From Streptomyces barkulensis (GTDB lineage: Bacteria; Actinomycetota; Actinomycetes; Streptomycetales; Streptomycetaceae): 64,000 bases of DNA. A program made the translations under genes and the position numbers. Location: the NCBI RefSeq assembly GCF_002843305.1, contig NZ_PGSG01000088.1, forward strand, positions 62,001 through 126,000. Reading direction: 5' to 3'. Shown here in pieces: positions 1-8,326 of this stretch. Under the pieces are notes generated by a model. That model saw only the letters and a program-made list of their open reading frames with translations. It was not told the DNA's origin and searched no databases. Positions within the stretch are counted from its first letter, which is position 1; each line of letters starts with the position of its first letter.

Positions 1-24
1 CCTGCCGCAGTTGTCCGTGCTCAT
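1..24 (-). CDS. Possible 5' end of a gene leaving the window
   Basis: The reverse strand reads GGAGGGG, then two in-frame ATG codons (33 and 24), then an open frame to the window edge (M-S-T-D-N-C-G-R from position 24). The Shine-Dalgarno spacing suits the ATG at 24. Too little is present to identify a family. This is only a suggestion that a divergent gene starts here. Confidence 0.25.
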
Positions 25-544
25 GCGCACCATCCCCTCCGTCACGCCCGTGTCCAACGGGCCAGCCCCCGGCCCGTCACCCCGTACAGGCCGCACAGAT
101 CCGGCCCGTGATTGCACAGCGGCCGGTGTCCGGGGCACCGCCGGATCGCCGCCATCGGCCACAGTAGTGACGTATCGGTCACTATGGGTGATGAGAGTTC
201 GAAAATCGCTCGAACGGGAAATTCCGCCTCGCTCGGCCCCGGCTCGTACCCCGCCCACCCCGCCCACCCCGCCCACCCCGCCCCGGCGGCACCCACCGCA
301 CACCGCCGTACACTCCCGGAGCACCGCCGCGACGGTTCGCCGGAGCGAATCGTTCCGGTGTCCGGCACCCGCGCGAAGTGCGGGGATCGCCTGACAGCCA
401 TGTCGACTTAACCGGCGATTCAAACTCGCTTGCGAGCATCGCGGAATGCAGCCCGTCGAGCCGAAGGCGTCGGCCCCGGGGCCACGCCCCGGGCCGCAGC
501 TTCCCGACGCGCCGTTGCCTCTGGCGGCGCGGAACAATGGAGGA
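25..544. other. Intergenic region upstream of ppk
   Basis: No convincing gene is visible; the open frames here are low-complexity and lack a ribosome binding site. The stretch holds a 9-bp C-rich tandem repeat from about 249 to 284 and two adjacent 11-bp units at 407-428 that resemble PHO-box direct repeats. An in-frame ATG at 446 would add 33 residues to Ppk, but the conserved protein start fits 545 better. Confidence 0.6.
407..428 (+). promoter_or_regulatory. Candidate PHO box upstream of ppk
   Basis: Two contiguous 11-bp units, CTTAACCGGCG and ATTCAAACTCG, match 8 of 11 and 7 of 11 positions of the Streptomyces PhoP direct-repeat consensus GKTCAYYYRSG, as I recall it. Control of ppk by PhoP is established in streptomycetes, which makes the position sensible. 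The match is moderate, so this is a suggestion. Confidence 0.35.
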
Positions 545-2758
545 ATGAGCCAGCCTGTCCAGCCCTCCGTCGGTTTCATCGCCGCCTCGCGCCCGCACGC
601 CGTGGCCACGCCCCCGCACGGCCTGGATCCCGGCCTCGACGCCGACTCCGACGCCTACCGGGAGGGCGAGGACGCCGACGGGGCGGACGAGGAGCTGCCG
701 CAGGGACGTTTCCTCGACCGGGAGCGAAGCTGGCTGGCCTTCAACGAGCGGGTGCTGGAGCTGGCCGAGGACCCCGCCACGCCGCTGCTGGAGCGGGCGA
801 ACTTCCTGGCCATCTTCGCCAGCAACCTCGACGAGTTCTTCATGGTGCGCGTCGCCGGCCTCAAGCGCCGCATCGCCACCGGGGTGGCCACCCGCTCCGC
901 CTCCGGCCTCCAGCCGCGCGAGGTGCTGGAGCTGATCTGGAACCGCTCGCGCGAGCTCATGGCCCGGCACGCCGCCTGCTTCCAGCAGGACGTCCTGCCC
1001 GCCCTGGCCGACGAGGGCATCCACCTGGTGCGCTGGCCGGACCTCACGGAGAAGGAGCAGGCCCGCCTGTTCACCCTCTTCCGGCAGCAGATCTACCCCG
1101 TGCTGACCCCGCTGGCGGTGGACCCGGCACACCCCTTCCCCTACATCTCCGGGCTGTCGCTGAACCTGGCCGTGGTGGTGCGCAACCCGGTCAGCGGGCA
1201 CAACCACTTCGCGCGGGTGAAGGTGCCGCCGCTGCTGTCCCGCTTCCTGGAGGCCTCCCCGCAGCGCTACGTGCCCATCGAGGACGTGATCGCGGCCCAC
1301 CTGGAGGAGCTGTTCCCCGGGATGGAGGTCCTCGCCCACCACATGTTCCGGGTCACCCGCAACGAGGACCTGGAGGTGGAGGAGGACGACGCCGAGAACC
1401 TGCTGATGGCGCTGGAGAAGGAGCTGATGCGGCGCCGCTTCGGCCCGCCGGTGCGCCTGGAGGTCGAGGAGTCCATCGACCCGTACGTGCTGGACCTGCT
1501 GGTGCGCGAGCTGAAGGTTTCCGAGGCCGAGGTCTACCCGCTGCCCGGCCCGCTGGACCTCACCGGTCTGTTCGGGATCGCCTCGCTGGACAAACCGGAG
1601 CTGAAGTACCGCAAGTTCATCGCCGGCACCCACCGCGACCTGGCCGAGGTCGAGTCGGCCTCCGCGCCCGACGTCTTCGGGGCGCTGCGCGAGCGCGACG
1701 TGCTGCTGCACCACCCCTACGACTCCTTCTCCACCTCCGTGCAGCGCTTCCTGGAGCAGGCCGCCGCCGACCCGGACGTGCTGGCGATCAAGCAGACGCT
1801 GTACCGCACCTCCGGCGACTCCCCGATCGTGGACGCGCTGATAGACGCGGCCGAGTCCGGCAAGCAGGTGCTGGTGCTGGTGGAGATCAAGGCCCGCTTC
1901 GACGAGCAGGCCAACATCAAGTGGGCGCGGAAGCTGGAGGAGGCCGGCTGCCACGTCGTCTACGGCCTCGTCGGCCTCAAGACGCACTGCAAGCTGTCGC
2001 TGGTGGTGCGGCAGGAGGGCGAGACGCTGCGCCGCTACAGCCACGTCGGCACCGGCAACTACCACCCCAAGACCGCCCGCCTCTACGAGGACCTGGGTCT
2101 GCTGACGGCCGACCCGCAGGTCGGCGCCGACCTGTCCGACCTGTTCAACCGGCTGTCGGGCTACTCGCGCCGCACCACCTACCGCCGGCTGCTGGTCGCG
2201 CCCAGCTCACTGCGCGACGGACTGATCCAGCGCGTCAACCGCGAGATAGCCCACCACCGGGCCGGGCGGCCGGCGTACGTGCGGATCAAGGTCAACTCGA
2301 TCGTCGACGAGGCGATCGTCGACTCCCTCTACCGCGCCTCCCGGGCCGGGGTGCCCGTGGACGTGTGGGTGCGCGGCATCTGCGCGGTACGGCCGGGGGT
2401 GGCGGGGCTGTCGGAGAACATCCGGGTGCGCAGCGTGCTGGGGCGCTTCCTGGAGCACTCCCGGGTCTTCGCCTTCGCGGGCGGGGGCGATCCGGAGGTG
2501 TGGATCGGCAGCGCCGACATGATGCACCGCAACCTCGACCGGCGTATCGAGGCGCTGGTACGTGTCACCGACCCCGGCCACCGGGCCGCCCTCGACCGGC
2601 TGCTGGAGACCGGCATGGCGGACACCACCGCCTCCTGGCACCTCGGCCCGGACGGCGAGTGGACGCGCCACGCAACCGACGCCGAGGGGCGGCCCCTGCG
2701 GAACGTCCAGGAAATGCTCATCGACGCCCGGAGGCGCCGACGTGGTCCAGCCACATGA
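545..2758 (+). CDS. ppk: Polyphosphate kinase Ppk
   Basis: Reversibly transfers the gamma phosphate of ATP to inorganic polyphosphate; cytoplasmic or membrane-associated. The 737-residue product has the full-length Ppk1 layout: N-terminal helical domain opening with DRERSWLAFNERVLELA, head domain, and two phospholipase-D-like catalytic domains. The motif SHVGTGNYHPKTARLYEDLG carries the phosphorylated His, and VEIKARFDE and HCKLSL are typical. I chose ATG 545 because the known Streptomyces protein starts MxPxxxPSVGxIAAxRPHAV; an in-frame ATG at 446 is less likely. The GTG of the CHAD gene lies inside its 3' end, so the two are probably co-translated. Confidence 0.96.
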   Translation: MSQPVQPSVGFIAASRPHAVATPPHGLDPGLDADSDAYREGEDADGADEELPQGRFLDRERSWLAFNERVLELAEDPATPLLERANFLAIFASNLDEFFMVRVAGLKRRIATGVATRSASGLQPREVLELIWNRSRELMARHAACFQQDVLPALADEGIHLVRWPDLTEKEQARLFTLFRQQIYPVLTPLAVDPAHPFPYISGLSLNLAVVVRNPVSGHNHFARVKVPPLLSRFLEASPQRYVPIEDVIAAHLEELFPGMEVLAHHMFRVTRNEDLEVEEDDAENLLMALEKELMRRRFGPPVRLEVEESIDPYVLDLLVRELKVSEAEVYPLPGPLDLTGLFGIASLDKPELKYRKFIAGTHRDLAEVESASAPDVFGALRERDVLLHHPYDSFSTSVQRFLEQAAADPDVLAIKQTLYRTSGDSPIVDALIDAAESGKQVLVLVEIKARFDEQANIKWARKLEEAGCHVVYGLVGLKTHCKLSLVVRQEGETLRRYSHVGTGNYHPKTARLYEDLGLLTADPQVGADLSDLFNRLSGYSRRTTYRRLLVAPSSLRDGLIQRVNREIAHHRAGRPAYVRIKVNSIVDEAIVDSLYRASRAGVPVDVWVRGICAVRPGVAGLSENIRVRSVLGRFLEHSRVFAFAGGGDPEVWIGSADMMHRNLDRRIEALVRVTDPGHRAALDRLLETGMADTTASWHLGPDGEWTRHATDAEGRPLRNVQEMLIDARRRRRGPAT

Positions 2759-3980
2759 CCTGCCCCTCAACGCGGCCGACGGGGGAGGGGAGCCGTATCC
2801 GAAGACGCTCCCGGAGGTCCGCGAGGGCCCCGGCGAGGCGCTCTCGGATCTGGGGGAGGCCACGGCGGGCGAGGTGCTGGCCGAATACCTCCACCGGCAG
2901 GCCACCGGTTTCCTGCGCGGTCTGCGGCTGCACGAGGAGAGTGCGGGCAGCGCCGAGTCGGCGGCCGTCGCGGCCGAGGCCGTGCGGACGATGCGCCGCC
3001 GCGCCCGCCGTGTCGGCGCGGCACTGCGGGTCTACCGGCCGCTGACCGACACCGCCCGGGCCGACCAGCTCGGCTCCGAGCTGGCCTGGCTGTCGGGCGT
3101 GCTGGGGCGGGAGCGGGCGTACGAGGTGCGGCTGGAGAGGCTGCTGGGGGCGCTGCACCGGCTGTCGTCGGCGCCGTCGGGGACCGCGGGCGCCGACGGT
3201 TCCGCGGCCGGTTCCGCGACCACCGGCCCGCCCGCCCAGCGCGGCTCCTCCTCGTCCGGCGGCGGCCTGGGGATCGGCGCGGCCCGCGCCGGGGCGCTGC
3301 TGGAGCGGCAGCTCACCCTCGCCCGGACCCGCGCCCACTCCGCCGCCCTCCAGACGCTCGGCTCGGCCCGCTTCCACGCCGTGGCCGACGCGGTCGCCGT
3401 CCTGGCCTCCGAGGCGCCGCTGGCCGGCGAGGCCGCCGCCCGCCCCGCCGTGCACGTACTGCCGCCGCTGGCCGAGCTGGCCCACCGGCGGGCGGCGGAG
3501 GCGGTGGACGCGCTGCCGCTGACCCGGGCCCGCCAGTCGTACAACGGCGAGGCGTTCGCCCACACCCTCGTCGTGGACGGGGAGCTGGACGCGGCCTGGA
3601 ATCAGGTGCGGCTGCTGGTGCGGCTGCGCCGTTACGCCCACGAGGTGCTGGGCGCCTGCGATCCCGCGCTGACCGCCGCGAGCCGGGCGCTGGACCGGCA
3701 CCGGGACGCCGCCGAGGCCGCCTCGGCCGCCGCCGCCGCGGCCCGCACCCCCCGTATCGCCCCCGCCACCGCCTATGCGCTGGGGGTGCTCCACGCCGAC
3801 CAGCGGCACGAGGTGGAGGCGGCTAGGTTCAGTTTCGGGAGGTTGTGGCGCCCGGCGGCCTCGGCCCAGCAGGCCCAGCAGGCCCAGCAGGCCCAGCAGG
3901 CCCGGCCGGCCGGGGCGGACCGGCAGGCGCCGGGTGCGGACGCCGCCCCGGTGGTCTCCGGCACGGAGTGGGGCCGCTGA
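2742..3980 (+). CDS. CHAD domain protein
   Basis: CHAD (conserved histidine alpha-helical domain) proteins bind polyphosphate and often accompany ppk. The 412-residue product is rich in Ala/Arg/Glu helices with the expected basic/His positions (EYLHRQATGFLRGLRLHEES, RRRARRVGAALRVYRPL, RQSYNGEAFAHTLVVDG). The GTG start at 2742 has GGAGG seven bases upstream and overlaps the ppk stop by 17 nt. The C-terminus contains an A-Q-Q repeat encoded by a 9-bp tandem repeat near 3867-3900. The stop overlaps the start of the next gene (TGATG). Role in holding or localising polyphosphate is inferred from family and context. Confidence 0.9.
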   Translation: MVQPHDLPLNAADGGGEPYPKTLPEVREGPGEALSDLGEATAGEVLAEYLHRQATGFLRGLRLHEESAGSAESAAVAAEAVRTMRRRARRVGAALRVYRPLTDTARADQLGSELAWLSGVLGRERAYEVRLERLLGALHRLSSAPSGTAGADGSAAGSATTGPPAQRGSSSSGGGLGIGAARAGALLERQLTLARTRAHSAALQTLGSARFHAVADAVAVLASEAPLAGEAAARPAVHVLPPLAELAHRRAAEAVDALPLTRARQSYNGEAFAHTLVVDGELDAAWNQVRLLVRLRRYAHEVLGACDPALTAASRALDRHRDAAEAASAAAAAARTPRIAPATAYALGVLHADQRHEVEAARFSFGRLWRPAASAQQAQQAQQAQQARPAGADRQAPGADAAPVVSGTEWGR

Positions 3981-4579
3981 TGGGCGGCCCGGGGGCCGGC
4001 CCCGCGCCCGGCTCCGGTTCACGTTCCGGCCCCGGTTCACGTTCCGGCTCCGGTTCACGTTCCGGCTCCGGTTCACGTTCCGGCCCCGGTTCACGTTCCG
4101 GCTCCGGTTCACGTTCCGGCCCCGGTTCACGTTCCGGCTCCCGTACGATCCGCGCGGCCGGCTGTGTGCTGTGGCGCCGTACGCGCTCCGGCGCGGGGAC
4201 GGGCGAAGGCGCCTGCGCCGGCGGGGCGGGCATCGAGATCGCGCTCGTCCACCGGCCCAAGTGGGACGACTGGTCGCATCCGAAGGGCAAGCTCAAGCCG
4301 GGCGAGGCGGCCCTGCCGGCGGCGGTGCGCGAGGTGCGCGAGGAGACCGGCATGTCCTGCACACCGGGCGCGGTGCTGCCCACCACGCACTACGAGACCG
4401 GCGGCCGGACCAAGGAGGTCCGCTACTGGGCGGCCGAGGCGACCGGCGGCGCCTTCACTCCCGGCGACGAGGTGGACCGGCTGCTGTGGCTGCCTCCGGA
4501 GGAGGCCCGGCGGCAGCTCACCCAGGAGCAGGACCGGCTGCTCGTCGACGCACTGCTGGCGGCCCTCCACCTCGACTGA
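3980..4579 (+). CDS. Nudix (MutT-like) hydrolase with N-terminal Ser-Gly repeat
   Basis: Nudix enzymes hydrolyse nucleoside diphosphates linked to another moiety. The 199-residue product has a clear Nudix box (GX5EX7REVREETG) near residues 96-118 and a preceding VLWRR and VHRPKWDDWSHPKGK region typical of actinobacterial MutT-like proteins. The ATG at 3980 overlaps the CHAD stop. Before the catalytic domain, residues about 12-54 are a repeat of six-residue S/P-G-S-R-S-G units encoded by seven near-identical 18-bp tandem copies. This flexible linker is unlikely to be catalytic. The substrate is unknown; the CHAD/Ppk context suggests phosphoanhydride metabolism. Confidence 0.9.
   Translation: MGGPGAGPAPGSGSRSGPGSRSGSGSRSGSGSRSGPGSRSGSGSRSGPGSRSGSRTIRAAGCVLWRRTRSGAGTGEGACAGGAGIEIALVHRPKWDDWSHPKGKLKPGEAALPAAVREVREETGMSCTPGAVLPTTHYETGGRTKEVRYWAAEATGGAFTPGDEVDRLLWLPPEEARRQLTQEQDRLLVDALLAALHLD
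4014..4139. repeat. Seven 18-bp tandem repeats inside the Nudix gene
   Basis: Seven consecutive 18-bp copies starting ccggttcacgttccgg differ only in the last base or two (cc or ct). Each encodes one S/P-G-S-R-S-G unit. The array is in frame, so copy-number change alters linker length without frameshift. Confidence 0.95.
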
Positions 4580-4653
4580 GGCACGGCCCGGCCCTCTTGA
4601 CCATTCCCGAACACCTGCTCTGAACTGCCCTTTCAACAGACTTGAGTCGCCAC

Positions 4654-4682
4654 TTGTCAATTTTCCTTCCTGGAGTTATACA
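4654..4682 (+). promoter_or_regulatory. Promoter of hsp20
   Basis: TTGTCA and TATACA are separated by 17 bp, a near-consensus vegetative promoter that is unusually strong-looking for this genome. Thirteen bases upstream of the -35 box, at 4641-4647, is CTTGAGT, a perfect half-site of the HspR operator HAIR (CTTGAGT-N7-ACTCAAG). The second half is poorly conserved (4 of 7). Confidence 0.75.
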
Positions 4683-4730
4683 AGAGTCAGAGGGCATCAC
4701 AGGACGCAGTGCCAGGGAAGGAGATGACCC

Positions 4731-5156
4731 GTGATGCTGATGCGTACCGACCCGTTCCGCGAGCTCGACCGCCTCACCGAGCAGCTGCTGGGCACCACGG
4801 CCCGCCCGGTCGGAATGCCGATGGACGCCTACCGCTCCGGTGACGACGTGGTGGTCCACTTCGACCTCCCCGGTGTCGACCCGGAGAACATCGACCTCGA
4901 CGTCGAGCGCAACGTCCTGACCGTCCACGCCGAGCGCCGGTGGCTCGGGCCGGAGGACGCCGAGCGGATCGCCGCCGAACGGCCCACCGGCAAGTTCAGC
5001 CGGCAGCTGTTCCTCGGAGACACCCTCGACACCGAGCGGATCGACGCCTCGTACGACGCCGGTGTCCTGACGCTGCGCATCCCGGTGGCCGAGCAGGCCA
5101 AGCCGCGCAAGATCCAGGTCGGCGGCGGCTCCGGCAAGAAGCAGCTGACCGGCTGA
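4731..5156 (+). CDS. Hsp20/alpha-crystallin small heat-shock protein
   Basis: ATP-independent cytoplasmic holdase chaperone. The 141-residue protein has the short N-terminal helix (TDPFRELDRLTEQLLG), an alpha-crystallin domain from about residue 30 (DLPGVDPENIDLDVERNVLT) ending in the signature YDAGVLTLRIPV, and an I-P-V tail motif used in oligomerisation. The GTG start has AAGGAG seven bases upstream. The gene stands alone behind a strong promoter. A candidate HspR half-site suggests heat or stress control, but RheA-type control is also known for this family. Confidence 0.93.
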   Translation: MMLMRTDPFRELDRLTEQLLGTTARPVGMPMDAYRSGDDVVVHFDLPGVDPENIDLDVERNVLTVHAERRWLGPEDAERIAAERPTGKFSRQLFLGDTLDTERIDASYDAGVLTLRIPVAEQAKPRKIQVGGGSGKKQLTG

Positions 5157-5201
5157 GCGGCTGACCCCGCGGGGCTCCGAAGACCCCGGGGCCCCGTGTC
5201 C

Positions 5202-6029
5202 TCACATCCCCTTCCTGCCGCCGCCGCCCGGCGCCAGGGCCTCCCACCGCACGGTGACCTCGCCCTGGCGCCAGCGGCGCGGCCCGTCCACGACCGGCCA
5301 GCGGGCGGCGACCTCCCGCACCGAACGCATCCAGCGCTGTCGCGCGCCCAGCGCGGCGTACGGGGAGGCCGCCGCCCAGGCCCGGTCCATGTCGAGCAGG
5401 AAGGCGTGCACCGGCTCACCGGGCACATTGCGGTGGATGAGCGCCTTGGGCAGCCGTTCGGCCAGGTCGGAGGGAGCGCCCAGGGAGCCGAGCCGGGTCG
5501 CGAACGTCACCGTGCGCGGCCCCTCCGGGCCGATCGCCACCCACACGTGCCGCCGCCCGATCTCGTCGCACGTCCCCTCCACCAGCAGCCCGCCGGGCGC
5601 CAGGCGGGCGCGCAGCCGGTCCCAGACGGGGGCGACCTCCCGTTCGTCGTACTGCCGCAGCACGTTCGCGGCCCGGATCAGCACGGGCCGCCGCCCGTCC
5701 GGCAGCGGCACCTCGAAACCGCCGCGGGCGAAGACCAGGCCGGGACGCTCGTAGGGGCGGGCCGCCTCGACCCGCGCCGGATCGATCTCGATCCCGGTGA
5801 CGCTCACGGACCCGCACTCCGCCCGCAGCCGCTCCAGCAGCTCGACGGCCGTCCAGGGCGCGGCGCCGTACCCCAGGTCCACGGCGACGGGGCCGTAAGG
5901 GCCGGCGGCGCGGCGCAGCGCGGGCCCGTGGACGGCGGCGATCCAGCGATCCATGCGCCGCAGCCGGTTCGGATTCGTCGTTCCCCGCGTGACGGCCCCC
6001 ACGGGCCGCCCCGCCCCCTGCCTGCCCAT
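5202..6029 (-). CDS. Class I SAM-dependent methyltransferase
   Basis: The 275-residue product has a Rossmann-type glycine motif (VAVDLGYGAAPWTAVELLER, residues about 50-69), an acidic residue after strand 2 (GIEIDPARVEAA) and a motif near post-strand 4 (LIRAANVLRQY). Substrate is unknown. This gene is conserved next to mshA in streptomycetes and is divergently transcribed from it here. It converges with hsp20. The first 20 residues are basic and poorly structured, so a slightly later start is possible. Confidence 0.85.
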   Translation of the reverse strand: MGRQGAGRPVGAVTRGTTNPNRLRRMDRWIAAVHGPALRRAAGPYGPVAVDLGYGAAPWTAVELLERLRAECGSVSVTGIEIDPARVEAARPYERPGLVFARGGFEVPLPDGRRPVLIRAANVLRQYDEREVAPVWDRLRARLAPGGLLVEGTCDEIGRRHVWVAIGPEGPRTVTFATRLGSLGAPSDLAERLPKALIHRNVPGEPVHAFLLDMDRAWAAASPYAALGARQRWMRSVREVAARWPVVDGPRRWRQGEVTVRWEALAPGGGGRKGM

Positions 6030-6230
6030 GTCGGCAACCCTACGGTCCGCCGCGCACCGCCCGGCGCGGGCCCGGCCCCCGCCGCGCCCGCGTGTCAGGC
6101 CCGTGCGCCGTGCGTCGCGTCACGGTTTGGCAAAGCGGGCGGGCGCGGGAAGGGAACGGCCCCCGCCGGTGTTGACGACCCGAGAGAGCGGACGGCCGCT
6201 CGGCGTCCCATCCCGGAGGAGGCAGCGCAG

Positions 6231-7550
6231 GTGAGCCCGCATCCCACCAGGCTCGGTCGGCGGCTGCACCGGTTCACGCGACGGCCCCGCCGCGTGGCCA
6301 TGCTCAGCGTCCACACCTCGCCGCTGCACCAGCCCGGCACCGGCGACGCCGGCGGCATGAACGTCTACATCGTGGAGCTGGCCAGGCAGCTCGCCGCCCA
6401 GGGCACCGAGGTGGAGATCTTCACCCGTGCCACCGCCGCGGCCCTCCCGCCCGCCGTCGAGCTCGCCCCCGGCGTACTGGTGCGGCACGTGGACGCCGGC
6501 CCCTACGAGGGGCTCGCCAAGGAGGACCTGCCCGCCCAGATGTGCGCCTTCACCCACGGCGTGATGCGCGCCTGGGCCCGCCACCGGCCCGGCCACTACG
6601 ACCTGGTCCACTCCCACTACTGGCTCTCCGGCCACGTCGGCTGGCTCGCCGCCGAACGCTGGGGCGTCCCCCTGGTGCACGCCATGCACACCATGGCCAA
6701 GGTCAAGAACGCCGCCCTCGCCGAGGGCGACACCCCCGAGCCCGCCGCCCGCGTCATCGGCGAGACGCAGATAGTGCGGGCCGCCGACCGGCTCATCGCC
6801 AACACCGCCGAGGAGGCGGGCGAGCTGGTCCACCACTACGACGCCGACCCCGCCCGCACGGCCGTCGTCCACCCCGGCGTCAACCTCGACCGCTTCCGTC
6901 CCGCCGACGGCCGCGCCGCCGCCCGCGCCCGCCTGGGCCTGCCGCAGGACGCCTTCATACCCCTGTTCGCCGGGCGGATACAGCCGCTCAAGGCCCCCGA
7001 CGTCCTGCTGCGCGCCACCAGGCTGCTGCTGGACGAGGACCCCTCCCTGCGCGAACGCCTCGTCGTCCCCGTCGTCGGCGGGCCCAGCGGCAGCGGGCTG
7101 GCCAAGCCCGAGCAGCTCCAGAAGCTCGCCGCCCGCCTCGGCATCACCGACGTGGTGCGCTTCCACCCGCCGGTGGGCCAGGAACTCCTCGCCGACTGGT
7201 ACCGCGCGGCGAGCGTGCTGGTGATGCCCTCCCACAGCGAGTCCTTCGGGCTGGTCGCCGTCGAGGCGCAGGCATGCGGCACACCCGTCGTCGCCGCGTC
7301 CGTCGGCGGGCTGCCGGTGGCGGTGCGCGACGGGGTCAGCGGCTTCCTCGTCGACGGTCACGAGCCGGCCGGCTACGCGCGGGCGCTGCGGCACCTGGTC
7401 GACGGCCGTGAGCTGGCGGCCCGCATGGGAGAGGCCGCCGCCCGCCACGCGAGCGGCTTCGGCTGGGACACCGCCGCCGCCACCACCGCCGAGGTGTACG
7501 CCGAGGCGATGGCCGGACGCCGCCGTCACCTACGATCGGCCCATGGGTGA
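6231..7550 (+). CDS. mshA: D-inositol-3-phosphate glycosyltransferase MshA
   Basis: Catalyses the first step of mycothiol synthesis: transfer of GlcNAc from UDP-GlcNAc to 1L-myo-inositol 3-phosphate. The 439-residue GT-B protein has the acceptor-domain loop HQPGTGDAGGMNVYIVELAR, the phosphate-contacting GGPSGSGLAKPEQL and the GT4 signature HSESFGLVAVEAQACGTPVV. GTG 6231 is chosen over upstream frames because GGAGGAGG lies eight bases before it and the conserved protein begins about 20 residues later. It overlaps the next gene by 8 nt. Confidence 0.95.
   Translation: MSPHPTRLGRRLHRFTRRPRRVAMLSVHTSPLHQPGTGDAGGMNVYIVELARQLAAQGTEVEIFTRATAAALPPAVELAPGVLVRHVDAGPYEGLAKEDLPAQMCAFTHGVMRAWARHRPGHYDLVHSHYWLSGHVGWLAAERWGVPLVHAMHTMAKVKNAALAEGDTPEPAARVIGETQIVRAADRLIANTAEEAGELVHHYDADPARTAVVHPGVNLDRFRPADGRAAARARLGLPQDAFIPLFAGRIQPLKAPDVLLRATRLLLDEDPSLRERLVVPVVGGPSGSGLAKPEQLQKLAARLGITDVVRFHPPVGQELLADWYRAASVLVMPSHSESFGLVAVEAQACGTPVVAASVGGLPVAVRDGVSGFLVDGHEPAGYARALRHLVDGRELAARMGEAAARHASGFGWDTAAATTAEVYAEAMAGRRRHLRSAHG
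7531..7536 (+). promoter_or_regulatory. Candidate -10 element of the YbjN gene
   Basis: TACGAT ends six bases before the ATG at 7543. This spacing places the transcription start at or next to the start codon, so a leaderless transcript from inside mshA is plausible. Confidence 0.4.
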
Positions 7551-8082
7551 CAAGCACGACAACAGCGGCGACAGCGACAGCGGCGGCGGCGACGCGACCG
7601 CGAAGGCCAGGGCCGCGATCGAGCGGACGCTGCGCGAGGCCGAGCTGAACTGGGAGAGTCCGTCCGACGGCAACTACGTCGTCACGCTGCCGGGCACCCG
7701 CAAGCTCTCCACGACCTGCTCCCTGATCGTCGGCAGGCACTCCCTGTCCGTCAACGCCTTCGTCGTCCGCCGCCCGGACGAGAACCACGCCGAGGTCCAC
7801 CGCTGGCTGCTGGAGCGCAACACCCGCCTGTACGGGCTGGGTTACGCCCTCGACAGCCTCGGCGACGTCTATCTGGTGGGCAAGCTGCCGCTGCCGGCCG
7901 TCACCCCCGAGGAGGTGGACCGGCTGCTCGGCGTGGTCGTGGAGAACGCCGACGGGGCGTTCAACACCCTGCTGGAGATGGGCTTCGCCACCTCCATCCG
8001 CAAGGAGTACGCCTGGCGGACATCCCGCGGCGAGTCCACGCGCAACCTGGAGGCTTTCGCGCACCTGCTGCGCGACGAGTGA
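7543..8082 (+). CDS. YbjN domain-containing protein
   Basis: A 179-residue soluble protein of the YbjN family, adopting the type III secretion chaperone-like fold; biochemical role unknown. The core from about residue 35 (WESPSDGNYVVTLPGTRKLSTTC) to residue 150 is typical, following an Asp/Ser-rich start. It overlaps the mshA stop and lacks a Shine-Dalgarno; either coupling to mshA or the TACGAT -10 element could drive it. A strong hairpin follows at 8159-8201. Confidence 0.88.
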   Translation: MGDKHDNSGDSDSGGGDATAKARAAIERTLREAELNWESPSDGNYVVTLPGTRKLSTTCSLIVGRHSLSVNAFVVRRPDENHAEVHRWLLERNTRLYGLGYALDSLGDVYLVGKLPLPAVTPEEVDRLLGVVVENADGAFNTLLEMGFATSIRKEYAWRTSRGESTRNLEAFAHLLRDE

Positions 8083-8158
8083 GCGGACGGGCGGGCAGGC
8101 GGAACGGCGGGCGGTAGACGGGGCGGGCGGGGCGGCGGGACCGCACCGCGCAGCCGGG

Positions 8159-8201
8159 AGGCCCCGGCGCACATGTGGCCAGAGCCCATGCGCCGGGGCC
8201 T
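8159..8201 (+). terminator. Terminator after the YbjN gene
   Basis: Perfect 13-bp arms AGGCCCCGGCGCA (8159-8171) and its complement (8189-8201) with a 17-base loop, followed by tcctgt. It separates the mshA unit from the ABC-transporter operon. Confidence 0.7.
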
Positions 8202-8326
8202 TCCTGTGTACGGCACGGACATTGCCGGTGCATGCGCGTGGGGCGGACGCTGCCAGGCATCACCACCGCGAGCCGGCCACCCACCGGTGGCCGCCCGTAC
8301 ACGATCCGCCGAGGAGCCCTCCCGCC

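Noticed and set aside
182..2065. 627-codon reverse open frame opposite ppk
   Set aside because: A shadow of a GC-rich coding strand; composition is Gln/Val/Gly/Leu-repetitive, no ribosome binding site, and ppk is unmistakable.
3867..3900. A-Q-Q repeat at the CHAD C-terminus considered as a functional domain
   Set aside because: A simple 9-bp slippage repeat after the domain end; length is unlikely to be conserved.
4014..4139. Regular repeats considered as a CRISPR array
   Set aside because: Units are contiguous with no spacers and lie in frame within a gene.
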